A DNA stretch of 11,210 nt from an uncultured Eubacteriales bacterium (GCA_900547975.1 URIX01000052.1:1-11210), one strand, 5' to 3'; positions 1-6,248 are shown, counted from the stretch's first letter. Notes: a model not told the origin generated them from the sequence alone. Translations and numbers: made by a program.

Positions 1-1157
1 GTGGTTTTGCCGCCGCCGCTCGCGCCCACGAACGCATACATCTTTCCGTCGGGTATGGTTAGATTTATATCGTCGAGCACTTCTTTGTCGACATTATACG
101 AAAAACTCACATCCTTGAAAACGATGTCGCCTTTGAGGTTTTCCACGTCGTGCGCCGTATCGCTTTCCTTTTCGACGGGAACGTCCATAACCGCGACGAA
201 ACGTTTGAATCCCGTGATACCGTCTTGCAACTGCTCGAAGAACTGTATGAGCGTTTGTACGGGCGAGATAAAGAGGTTTATGGAAATCATAAACGACACG
301 AGGTCTACGTAGTCGAAGTTTTCCTTGTCGTAAATACAGAACAGCGCGCCCGCAAGCAGCACTATGACGTTGTAAATCTCGGTGACGAAACTCATACTTG
401 CCCAGAACGTACCCATAGCCTTGTACGCTTTCGAGCGAGCCTTGACATATCCGTCGTTGTTCTTTTCAAACTTTTCCTGCTCGTATTCGGCGTTGGCGTA
501 CGCTTTGGTGACTCTTATGCCGGCAATGCTGTTTTCGAGCGTGGCGTTGATATTTCCGATTTCCTCTCTGCTCTTTCTGAACGCCTTTGACATATTCTTT
601 CTGCACGCAAAAGCGATTACGAAAAGAAGCGGCAAAAACGCAAATACGATAAGCGAAAGTTTCCAACTTATAGTGCAAAGATACGCAAACGAGCCGAGCG
701 TAACGAATGTCGTGATAAAGAAGTTTTCGGGACCGTGATGAGCGAGTTCGCTTACGTCGAAAAGGTCGTTCGTCATTCTCGTCATAAGTTGCCCCGTTTC
801 GTTGTTGTCGTAAAACGAGTACGGCAGTTTTTCGAGATGCTCGAACAAATCCGTCCTCATCGCCGCCTGCATTTTTACACCCATAACGTGACCGTAATAG
901 TTGATGTAATACTTCATACCCGCGCGCAAAAGGTATATTCCCAGAAGCACGGCGCAAAGAATAAGCACATCGTTTATAATGCCGTTTGGAATACTTTGGC
1001 GCAGAATACGTTGCGAAATCATAGGATAAACGAGTCCGCTGATTGAAAATATGAACGAACAAGTCATATCTGCGGCGAACGTCCACTTGTGCGGCTTGTA
1101 GTACGCAACAAATCGTTTTAGAAAATGTTTTTGAGTCTGTTGTTTCTCTTTCTTCAT
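1..1157 (-). CDS. ABC exporter, fused permease/ATPase, C-terminus cut by window edge
   Basis: This is the N-terminal part of an ABC-type exporter half-transporter of the MsbA/MdlB/LmrA type; 385 residues are visible. The frame stays open from the ATG at 1157 to the left edge. It starts with a basic cytoplasmic segment (MKKEKQQ), then an ABC_membrane region of about six hydrophobic helices (roughly residues 28-50, 62-85, 148-185, 258-300). Coupling-helix type motifs follow the family pattern: LFEHLEKLPYSFYD (104-117), TGQLMTRMTNDL (121-132) and ENSIAGIRVTKAYANAE (208-224). The nucleotide-binding domain begins near residue 344 (IVFKDVSFSY) and breaks off exactly at Walker A, GASGGGKT (378-385). 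Walker B, signature and H-loop lie outside the window. Substrate cannot be told; drug, lipid or peptide export is possible. It follows rluD by 73 nt in the same direction, and I see no clear Shine-Dalgarno before the ATG. Whether it pairs with a second half-transporter further left is unknown. Confidence 0.93.
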   Translation of the reverse strand, partial: MKKEKQQTQKHFLKRFVAYYKPHKWTFAADMTCSFIFSISGLVYPMISQRILRQSIPNGIINDVLILCAVLLGIYLLRAGMKYYINYYGHVMGVKMQAAMRTDLFEHLEKLPYSFYDNNETGQLMTRMTNDLFDVSELAHHGPENFFITTFVTLGSFAYLCTISWKLSLIVFAFLPLLFVIAFACRKNMSKAFRKSREEIGNINATLENSIAGIRVTKAYANAEYEQEKFEKNNDGYVKARSKAYKAMGTFWASMSFVTEIYNVIVLLAGALFCIYDKENFDYVDLVSFMISINLFISPVQTLIQFFEQLQDGITGFKRFVAVMDVPVEKESDTAHDVENLKGDIVFKDVSFSYNVDKEVLDDINLTIPDGKMYAFVGASGGGKT

Positions 1158-1180
1158 ATGTTGTGTTTGTTATCGATGGA

Positions 1181-1245
1181 TTATTAATTCGGGTGTGGGT
1201 GTCCCACCCGCAATTATTAATTATTAATTATTAATTATTAATTTT
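1181..1245. repeat. Bulged hairpin plus AT heptamer tandem repeat at the rluD 3' end
   Basis: Positions 1212-1239 are four exact copies of AATTATT followed by a partial copy to 1245. Just outside, 1190-1210 folds as CGGG (1190-1193) with CCCG (1207-1210) and TGGG (1196-1199) with CCCA (1203-1206), with a TG bulge and a TGT loop. The hairpin is flanked by roughly inverted AT-rich sequence (ATTATTAATT on the left, AATTATTAAT on the right). The heptamer repeat runs into rluD and encodes its last residues and stop codon. It has no T-tract typical of an intrinsic terminator on the transcribed strand, so I call it a repeat element rather than a terminator. It fills most of the gap between rluD and the ABC exporter gene. 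Confidence 0.75.
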
Positions 1246-2136
1246 GTTATCGAGTTTCCTAAGTACCGCTTGAAAATACTGCGGCAATTCGCACTCGAAC
1301 CGCATAATTTCGTCGGTGTGCGGATGTTTGAGGACGAGTTCTTTTGCGTGCAAAAGTTGTCCGTGATTATAGAGTGCGGTCGAGCCGCCGTACACCTCGT
1401 CGCCGACTATCGGATGATGCAAACTTGCGGCGTGAACCCTTATTTGGTGCGTGCGACCCGTTTCGCGTTCCACGCGCACGAGCGTATACTGACCGTAGCG
1501 TTTCAGCACCTTGTAGTGCGTGACCGCGCGTCTGCCGCTACTGTCTATAGCCATTTTTTTGCGGTCTTTTTTGCTTCTCGCAATGGGCTTGTCAACCGTG
1601 CCTTCGTCCTCTTTGAAATTGCCGTCGCAAAGTCCGTAGTATATTCTGCGAGCGGTCTTTTTCTCAATCTGCGAAGCAAGGCTCTTGTGCGCCTCGTCGT
1701 TTTTTGCCACGACCAGCAATCCCGACGTGTCCTTGTCGAGTCTATGCACGATACCCGGGCGAATCACGCCGTTTATGCCGCTCAAACTGTCGAGGTTGTA
1801 CAAAAGCGCGTTCACGAGCGTATCGTTTTTCTTGTACGAACTCGCTTGATGCACCACCATACCCTGCGGCTTGTTCACCACCGCCATATACTCGTCCTCG
1901 TACACGATGTCGAGCGGTATGTTTTCCGCCTTGACTTCGAGCGCTTCGGGCTTCGGCACTTCAAAGTCCACAATGTCACCTTTTTTGAGTTCGAAACCGC
2001 TTTTTTGCCTTTTTACGCCGTTGACAAGCGCGCCGTCCTTTTCGATGACGGTTTTTGCGTTAGAGCGAGATACGCCCCACTCGGACGAAACGAAAACGTC
2101 CAATCTTACGTTGTCTTTGTCAACCGTGCGCACCAT
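1231..2136 (-). CDS. rluD: RluD-family 23S rRNA pseudouridine synthase
   Basis: A 301-residue pseudouridine synthase of the RluA/RluC/RluD family, which isomerises uridines in rRNA (RluD acts on helix 69 of 23S rRNA in E. coli). An S4 RNA-binding domain occupies about residues 10-58 (RLDVFVSSEWGVSRSNAKTVIEKDG). The catalytic domain follows, with VNKPQGMVVH (87-96) and the signature HRLDKDTSGLLVVAK (131-145); by family knowledge D134 is the catalytic aspartate. Also visible are ETGRTHQIRVH (225-235) and HPIVGDEVYGG (241-251). Length is normal. The start is 8 nt after the lspA stop, and AAGGAA inside the lspA end can serve as ribosome binding site. The last residues (NKINN) and the TAA stop are encoded by the AT heptamer repeat, so the natural C-terminus may have been altered by it. 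The exact member (RluD rather than RluC-like) is inferred from lspA linkage. Confidence 0.95.
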   Translation of the reverse strand: MVRTVDKDNVRLDVFVSSEWGVSRSNAKTVIEKDGALVNGVKRQKSGFELKKGDIVDFEVPKPEALEVKAENIPLDIVYEDEYMAVVNKPQGMVVHQASSYKKNDTLVNALLYNLDSLSGINGVIRPGIVHRLDKDTSGLLVVAKNDEAHKSLASQIEKKTARRIYYGLCDGNFKEDEGTVDKPIARSKKDRKKMAIDSSGRRAVTHYKVLKRYGQYTLVRVERETGRTHQIRVHAASLHHPIVGDEVYGGSTALYNHGQLLHAKELVLKHPHTDEIMRFECELPQYFQAVLRKLDNKINN

Positions 2137-2144
2137 AACCGAGA

Positions 2145-3059
2145 TTATTCCTTGTCAGCGTTCTTCTCGCCGTACGTATTCTCGGCAGTGTTCTCGCCTT
2201 GATTTTGCGTGTCGTTTTGCGGATTATTTTGCGAATTTTCCGCACTTATTTGCAAGTTTTCTTCGGTGTTTTTCACGTTTTTTTGTGCATTTTCTGCGTT
2301 ATTTTGCGTGTTTTCTTCGGCGGTTTTCGTGCCGTTTTCAACGTCGTTTTGCTCGCCCTTCTCCTTTTTTTTCTCGCTTACGACGAACGAAAAATCATTT
2401 TCGGACTTCATCATCGGATTGAGGTTTACAGGCGCGTCGAGCGGATCGATTTGCTCTTGCTCGTTTGTGAATTTATTCTTTTGTTCTTCCTCGAACTCTT
2501 TTTGGTTCTTCTTCCCTTCCTTAACGAGCATTACGATAAGCACCACGACGAGCATAAACGCCCCGACCGTGACGAATGAGTCCGCGATGTTGAACACGGG
2601 GAAACTGTCCCAAAACGAGAATTGAATGAAGTCGCGCACATAACCGAAAGCGATACGGTCGACTATGTTGCCTATGCCGCCTGCGGTGATAAACAGGAGG
2701 GATATTCTGAGCCACTCGGTTTCTTTGAGCGCGAAAAAGAGGTAAACGCAAATTGCAATCACCACGATAAACGTTATGACCGTAAGAGCAATCGTCTTGC
2801 CTTGAAAGATTCCGAATCCCGCGCCCTCGTTTTTGACTTTGACGAGGTTGAACAAGCCTATGACGTTCTCTTGCACGCCGTTTTGGTCAAGGAAATTCCA
2901 AACGTACTTTTTGGACAGCAAATCCGCAACCAAAATGACCGCAATCACCGCAAGTTCGACGATATACAGCCACCATTTCTTCTTTGCGACTTGCGTCCAG
3001 TCGGCAAGAAACGCCTTTGTTTTTTCTTTGTAATCGATTTTTTCTTCGTTACCGTTCAT
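2145..3059 (-). CDS. lspA: Lipoprotein signal peptidase II with long Asn/Gln/Glu-rich C-terminal tail
   Basis: Prolipoprotein signal peptidase, the inner-membrane aspartic protease that cleaves lipobox signal peptides after diacylglyceryl modification. Family landmarks are present: ADLLSKKYV (45-53), VKNEGAGFGIF (75-85), GGIGNIVDR (127-135) with catalytic D134, and VFNIADSFVTVG (155-166) with catalytic D160. Four membrane helices lie near 31-49, 88-110, 117-134 and 162-179. The protein is 304 residues, while typical LspA is about 150-180. The excess is an N-terminal hydrophilic lead of about 28 residues and a C-terminal tail of about 125 residues (180-304). The distal tail is dominated by N, Q, E, T and K with recurring AEN/QNN/TQN steps, and in LspA topology it would lie in the cytoplasm. 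The gene follows sepF by 9 nt and has a good AGAGGG ribosome site. The core assignment is firm; the role of the tail is unknown. Confidence 0.95.
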   Translation of the reverse strand: MNGNEEKIDYKEKTKAFLADWTQVAKKKWWLYIVELAVIAVILVADLLSKKYVWNFLDQNGVQENVIGLFNLVKVKNEGAGFGIFQGKTIALTVITFIVVIAICVYLFFALKETEWLRISLLFITAGGIGNIVDRIAFGYVRDFIQFSFWDSFPVFNIADSFVTVGAFMLVVVLIVMLVKEGKKNQKEFEEEQKNKFTNEQEQIDPLDAPVNLNPMMKSENDFSFVVSEKKKEKGEQNDVENGTKTAEENTQNNAENAQKNVKNTEENLQISAENSQNNPQNDTQNQGENTAENTYGEKNADKE

Positions 3060-3068
3060 AAAGCCCTC

Positions 3069-3455
3069 TCAGCCTCTGATTTGCGGCGGAATCGTGATAG
3101 TCACCCCTTGCGGCGCAAAGAGGAAGATGTTTTTTGTGATTTGCTGAATACTGCCGTCAAGCGCGTAAATCGCGCCGCTCATAAAATCGAGAATCCTGTA
3201 CACCGACTGTTGATTGAGCGTGGAAAAATCGACAATCACCTGTTCTCTCATTTTGAGGTGGTCGATGAGCAGTTGCACGTCCTTGTAGGTTCTCGGCGAG
3301 TAGATAACCACGCCGCCGCTTTGACCGACGGACGGTTGCGTGTAACTCGGCACTTGACCGACGGGCGCGGGCTGACTTTGGCGAGAGAAGATTCTTCCGC
3401 CTCTTTGCATATCCGCGCGTTGCGTTTGTTCGTTTCTAAAATACCTTTCGTCCAT
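3069..3455 (-). CDS. sepF: Cell division protein SepF
   Basis: A 128-residue SepF, the FtsZ-binding protein that bundles FtsZ and ties the Z-ring to the membrane in Gram-positive bacteria. The SepF domain covers about residues 49-120: YSPRTYKDVQLLIDHLK (52-68), VIVDFSTLNQQSVYRILDF (73-91), GAIYALDGSIQQI (94-106) and NIFLFAPQGVTI (109-120), all matching the family. The first 48 residues are hydrophilic, with a P/Q/S-rich linker, and show no clear amphipathic membrane-targeting helix of the kind known at the SepF N-terminus. The upstream in-frame stretch reaches a TAA (3486-3488) without another start codon, so the ATG at 3455 is the only choice. A weak ACAGGT ribosome site precedes it. It sits directly downstream of hairpin array 1 and just upstream of lspA. 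Confidence 0.93.
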   Translation of the reverse strand: MDERYFRNEQTQRADMQRGGRIFSRQSQPAPVGQVPSYTQPSVGQSGGVVIYSPRTYKDVQLLIDHLKMREQVIVDFSTLNQQSVYRILDFMSGAIYALDGSIQQITKNIFLFAPQGVTITIPPQIRG

Positions 3456-3469
3456 ATGTTTACCTGTAT

Positions 3470-3572
3470 TATGCCTACGGCATAGTTAAGTTATATTGCA
3501 CTTCGTGAGTTATATTTGCGCCGTGCGCAAGCGATATTGTCCTGCGGACAGCGATATTGCGGCGTTGCCGCA
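3470..3572. repeat. Hairpin array 1: five consecutive short hairpins between yggS and sepF
   Basis: Consecutive perfect or near-perfect hairpins. (1) 3470-3484 TATGCC-TAC-GGCATA. (2) 3499-3507 CAC-TTC-GTG, short. (3) 3516-3530 TTGCGC-CGT-GCGCAA. (4) 3538-3550 TGTCC-TGC-GGACA. (5) 3558-3572 TGCGGC-GTT-GCCGCA. All have 3-nt loops, and the stems differ from one another. The linkers repeat: GCGATAT at 3531-3537 and 3551-3557, and a GTTATAT variant before hairpins 2 and 3. A further small hairpin, ACGC-AAA-GCGT, lies at 3608-3618. The 3573-3607 stretch holds only a weak GGAA...TTCC dyad and may be decayed repeat. The array lies in the yggS-sepF gap and would be in the operon mRNA if the genes are co-transcribed. 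No T-tract follows any stem, so these do not look like intrinsic terminators. Confidence 0.85.
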
Positions 3573-3624
3573 GTTAAGGAAGATTTGATTCCATTTATCC
3601 AAAGCCAACGCAAAGCGTAATTTT

Positions 3625-4311
3625 TCAATTATTCCGCACTTGCGGTGCAAGTGCTATTCTTTCCCCGAACAGCACTCTGCCAAGCCTTATCATATTCGAG
3701 CCGTGTTCGAGTGCGATTTTGTAGTCGTTCGACATTCCCGCCGACAAATATTCGACGTTTACGCCGTCTTGCTTTATGCCCTTTGCGTCCTCGAATATCC
3801 GTTGCAATTTGTCGTAAAGACGGGCAAGTTCCGTCTTGTCGTCGAGGTTTGGGAGCACGCTCATAACGCCCTTTATGTCGATGTGCGGATAATCTTTCAT
3901 ACTTTGTATGAAATCGAGCGTTTCTTCGGGTCTTACGCCGCCTTTCGTTATCTCTGCGCCCATATTTATCTCGACAAGGCATTTTTGAATCACGTCGTGT
4001 TTCACGGCTTGTTTTTCAATCTCTTTTGCCAGTTCCGCCCTATCGAGCGAGTGTATCAAATCCACTTTTCCGACGACGTACTTGACCTTGTTTGTTTGCA
4101 GTTGACCGATGATATGCCAGACATACTTTTCGTCGTAGTTTTCGACAAACTCTTGCACGCGGTTTTCGCCCAACGCAAAATCCGGCGCAACGGACATAAA
4201 CTTGTCTATCGTGTCTTTCGACTGCATTTTACACGCCGCCACGAGGTGTATGTTTCTATCGTACTTTGCCACCTCGTCGCGTACTTTTTGAAGGTTGTCG
4301 ACTAATATCAT
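3625..4311 (-). CDS. yggS: YggS/YlmE-family PLP-binding protein
   Basis: A 228-residue member of the YggS (YlmE/PROSC) family of PLP-binding proteins that maintain pyridoxal-phosphate homeostasis in the cytoplasm. Family motifs are LVAACKMQ (23-30), where K28 is the expected PLP lysine, then ALGENRVQEF, HIIGQLQTNK, KGGVRPEE and LSAGMSNDYKIALEHGSNMIRLGRVLFGER split over about 190-217. Normal family length is about 225-235, but family members usually end soon after the FGxR motif. Here the extra IALAPQVRNN is encoded mostly by a perfect hairpin (3636-3654), suggesting a repeat-derived C-terminus. No clear Shine-Dalgarno is seen before the ATG; hairpin A of array 2 ends 13 nt upstream. Position next to sepF is the standard Gram-positive arrangement. 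Confidence 0.93.
   Translation of the reverse strand: MILVDNLQKVRDEVAKYDRNIHLVAACKMQSKDTIDKFMSVAPDFALGENRVQEFVENYDEKYVWHIIGQLQTNKVKYVVGKVDLIHSLDRAELAKEIEKQAVKHDVIQKCLVEINMGAEITKGGVRPEETLDFIQSMKDYPHIDIKGVMSVLPNLDDKTELARLYDKLQRIFEDAKGIKQDGVNVEYLSAGMSNDYKIALEHGSNMIRLGRVLFGERIALAPQVRNN
3636..3654. repeat. Hairpin inside the yggS 3' end
   Basis: GCACTTGC (3636-3643), GGT loop (3644-3646), GCAAGTGC (3647-3654): a perfect 8-bp stem with a 3-nt loop, the same design as the units of the adjoining array. On the coding strand it encodes ALAPQV just before the yggS stop at 3625-3627. Confidence 0.75.
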
Positions 4312-4324
4312 AGCATCAACTGAT

Positions 4325-4537
4325 ATCGCCTATGGCGATGAAATCACTTCGTGATGATATCGTGCATATTGCACGATGATATCCAAACTTTGTTTGGGTT
4401 ATGGAATATTCAAATATTCCGCAACTGCGTCGCAGACGTAATTTCACTTGCGCAATGCGCAAATTTCACCGTTGCGTTAGCAACGATTTCATTGCGCCGT
4501 CGGCGCAATTTCACTGTTCAGTGAGTACTCACTGAAC
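4325..4537. repeat. Hairpin array 2: about ten consecutive hairpins between the galactosidase gene and yggS
   Basis: The stretch is almost all hairpins. (A) 4325-4339 ATCGCC-TAT-GGCGAT. (B) 4343-4355 ATCAC-TTC-GTGAT. (C) 4359-4377 ATCGTGCA-TAT-TGCACGAT. (D) 4381-4399 ATCCAAAC-TTT-GTTTGGGT with one G-T pair. (E) 4403-4420 GGAATAT-TCAA-ATATTCC. (F) 4425-4435 CTGC-GTC-GCAG. (G) 4448-4462 TTGCGC-AAT-GCGCAA. (H) 4470-4485 CGTTGC-GTTA-GCAACG. (I) 4491-4509 ATTGCGCC-GTC-GGCGCAAT. (J) 4516-4537, a perfect 22-bp palindrome with half-site GTTCAGTGAGT. A-D are joined by 3-nt linkers (GAA, GAT, GAT). G-J are joined by ATTTCA(C). Stems differ almost throughout, but several cores recur in array 1 (CACTTCGTG, GCCTAYGGC, TTGCGC). 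J contains the stop codon of the galactosidase gene. No poly-T follows on either strand. Confidence 0.88.
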
Positions 4538-6214
4538 GATATAGTCGCCTGTCGTTCCGTCATAGACGAGCATTTTAGTTTTGCCGTCTTCAACATACGT
4601 CACTTTGATGACTTCGGGCGCAATATGCTCTGCCGAAAGCACTTTTCCGTTGAATTTTTGATAGGATTCAACCAAAACCGCCATTTTTTCGCTGTCGTAT
4701 TCGCCTATATCGTCGCTAACAAACAGCACGTCGCCGAATATGTGATTGATTTTTGCAAGCAACTTCTTTTGAGTCCACGTATAAACGGCAGGTTTCATAC
4801 CGCCGTCGCGCAAGAAGAACACGTCGGGGTCGTTTGCAAAGATTCTTCCGTTCAAATGACGACGATACACGCTGTTTTGCATCGAAATTTTGGTGGAAAT
4901 AATCTCTTGATTCGTGACTTTGACGTAGAATTTTTCCTTGAACGTATTTTCCGCGTCGCAACCTATGCGGCAAGCGTCCACTATGCCGAACGACGGCGCA
5001 AGCGGAACGCCGCAACCGAGGATAATCTTATCTCTGCAACATTCGCGCAAAAAGTCCATAGCCTCGCACATAAGTTGACCGCGAGTTTTGCCGTTTCTCG
5101 GCTCGATAGCGGCGGCGTAGAGAAAGTCGAGTTTGACCATATCGAAGTGCCATTCGTCGAAAACTCTGTCGAAAAACGCTTTGATATACGCCCTGACTTC
5201 TTCTTTTTCGAAGTCGAGCGCATAGAATCCGCCCCACGCGATACCGCTCGGAATAGGTCTGCCCTTCTTGTTTCGTATGAGCCAATCGGGATGATTCTTT
5301 GTCACGTTTGCGCCGAACTGCGCGGCAAACGGCGCGTACCAAAGCCCCGCCTTGTAGCCGTGCGAGTGGATTTTGTCAACGATGGGCGTAAGACCGTCGG
5401 GAAATTTTTGCAAATCCAAATCCCAGTCGCCCACTTTCGTTTCGTATCCGTCGTCGATTTGGAAGATATTTGCGGTGTTGCCGACGTGCGCAAGTCCTTC
5501 GAGGTCGCGCAAGATTATATCTTTGTTTATGTTTTGATAGTAGTTATACCACGAGGTGTAGCCTGCAAGGTGGTCCACTCTGCCCGTGCGTTTTTGCGGA
5601 TATTCGGCAAAGTACGCGTCGAAAACCTCGTCATACGTTCCGTGAACGTGCATAAGGTCGAACAACTCGTATTCGTCCTCAATCGACAAGCCTTCCACGT
5701 CCTTTTGCACGGCAAATACGTTCTCTTTCATATCCGCATAGAAAATCGTATAGCCGGTGCGCTCGTTGAGCGAGCCGACAAATTCCACTTTGTCGTCCTT
5801 GCGGAAGTATGTATACGAAAAGCCGTGATACAAATCCTTTCCGTACTCGGTGAACGCATAATCGCCCGACGCACCCGAAAATTTCCTTACAAGCGGCAGT
5901 TTCGAGAGCGAGCGCAGTCCGTACTGAACGTCGTTTCTCTTATACTCTCTAGTCGCCGTCCAAGATTGAAAACCGTTTGCGAAAAACCTTTCGTTGTTTT
6001 CGAAATAGCGGTCGTATATGAGTTCGGCAAGAGTAAGTTCGACTTTCGCATTTGCCGAAACTTTGATTTTGACGTGCGTTTCGTCGCCGTCGTCGGCAAT
6101 GTGCAAATTCTCGCCGTCGTAGCCGTTTTTGACGAGAGCGTACTCGACGGATTCCTCTCTTAATTTACCGCCGATTTTGTACTCGATTTTGAGCGTATAC
6201 TCTTTCAGGTTCAT
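4529..6214 (-). CDS. GH36-type alpha-galactosidase, cytoplasmic
   Basis: A 561-residue glycoside hydrolase of clan GH-D, closest in layout to GH36 alpha-galactosidases (melibiases), which release alpha-galactose from melibiose, raffinose-type sugars or galacto-conjugates by a retaining mechanism. An N-terminal beta-sandwich region (about 1-210) leads to a TIM barrel: GYTSWYNYY (218-226), IFQIDDGYE (250-258), GDWDLDLQKFPDGL (262-275), GYKAGLWYAPF (286-296). The likely nucleophile is D363 in MVKLDFLYAA and the likely acid/base D420 in RIGCDAEN. The final 60 residues form a short beta domain. No signal peptide is seen, so it acts inside the cell on imported sugar. A strong AGGGGG site sits before the ATG, and a promoter lies near 6249-6277. 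The stop TGA (4529-4531) is inside palindrome J. Exact substrate is uncertain. It heads the yggS-sepF block but has no obvious functional link to it. Confidence 0.88.
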   Translation of the reverse strand: MNLKEYTLKIEYKIGGKLREESVEYALVKNGYDGENLHIADDGDETHVKIKVSANAKVELTLAELIYDRYFENNERFFANGFQSWTATREYKRNDVQYGLRSLSKLPLVRKFSGASGDYAFTEYGKDLYHGFSYTYFRKDDKVEFVGSLNERTGYTIFYADMKENVFAVQKDVEGLSIEDEYELFDLMHVHGTYDEVFDAYFAEYPQKRTGRVDHLAGYTSWYNYYQNINKDIILRDLEGLAHVGNTANIFQIDDGYETKVGDWDLDLQKFPDGLTPIVDKIHSHGYKAGLWYAPFAAQFGANVTKNHPDWLIRNKKGRPIPSGIAWGGFYALDFEKEEVRAYIKAFFDRVFDEWHFDMVKLDFLYAAAIEPRNGKTRGQLMCEAMDFLRECCRDKIILGCGVPLAPSFGIVDACRIGCDAENTFKEKFYVKVTNQEIISTKISMQNSVYRRHLNGRIFANDPDVFFLRDGGMKPAVYTWTQKKLLAKINHIFGDVLFVSDDIGEYDSEKMAVLVESYQKFNGKVLSAEHIAPEVIKVTYVEDGKTKMLVYDGTTGDYIVQ

Positions 6215-6248
6215 AGTTTCCCCCTAAAATACAAACATAGATTAATTT

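Noticed and set aside
466..1086. Minus-strand open frame of 206 codons
   Set aside because: Arg/Tyr-rich translation without domain features; it lies within the ABC exporter gene on the same strand in another frame, and that frame gives a clear transporter.
1270..2202. Plus-strand open frame of 310 codons opposite rluD
   Set aside because: It is antisense to a well-supported pseudouridine synthase, with a composition typical of a shadow frame.
2199..2625. Plus-strand Phe/Leu-rich frames that look like membrane proteins
   Set aside because: They are complements of the Asn/Gln/Glu-rich LspA tail; the lspA frame is continuous from its catalytic core through the tail.
3470..3572. Series of Rho-independent terminators
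   Set aside because: The stems are short and none is followed by a T-tract on the transcribed strand.
4312..4528. Riboswitch or T-box ahead of yggS
   Set aside because: The stretch is a linear row of local hairpins with no multi-branch core or conserved motif of a riboswitch class I know.
4325..4537. CRISPR array
   Set aside because: The recurring units are short linkers and different self-complementary stems, not a constant 25-40 nt repeat with unrelated spacers, and no cas gene is in view.
4625..6163. Plus-strand open frame of 512 codons opposite the galactosidase gene
   Set aside because: It is antisense to a gene with catalytic motifs, a ribosome site and a promoter; its long length reflects codon bias of the real strand.
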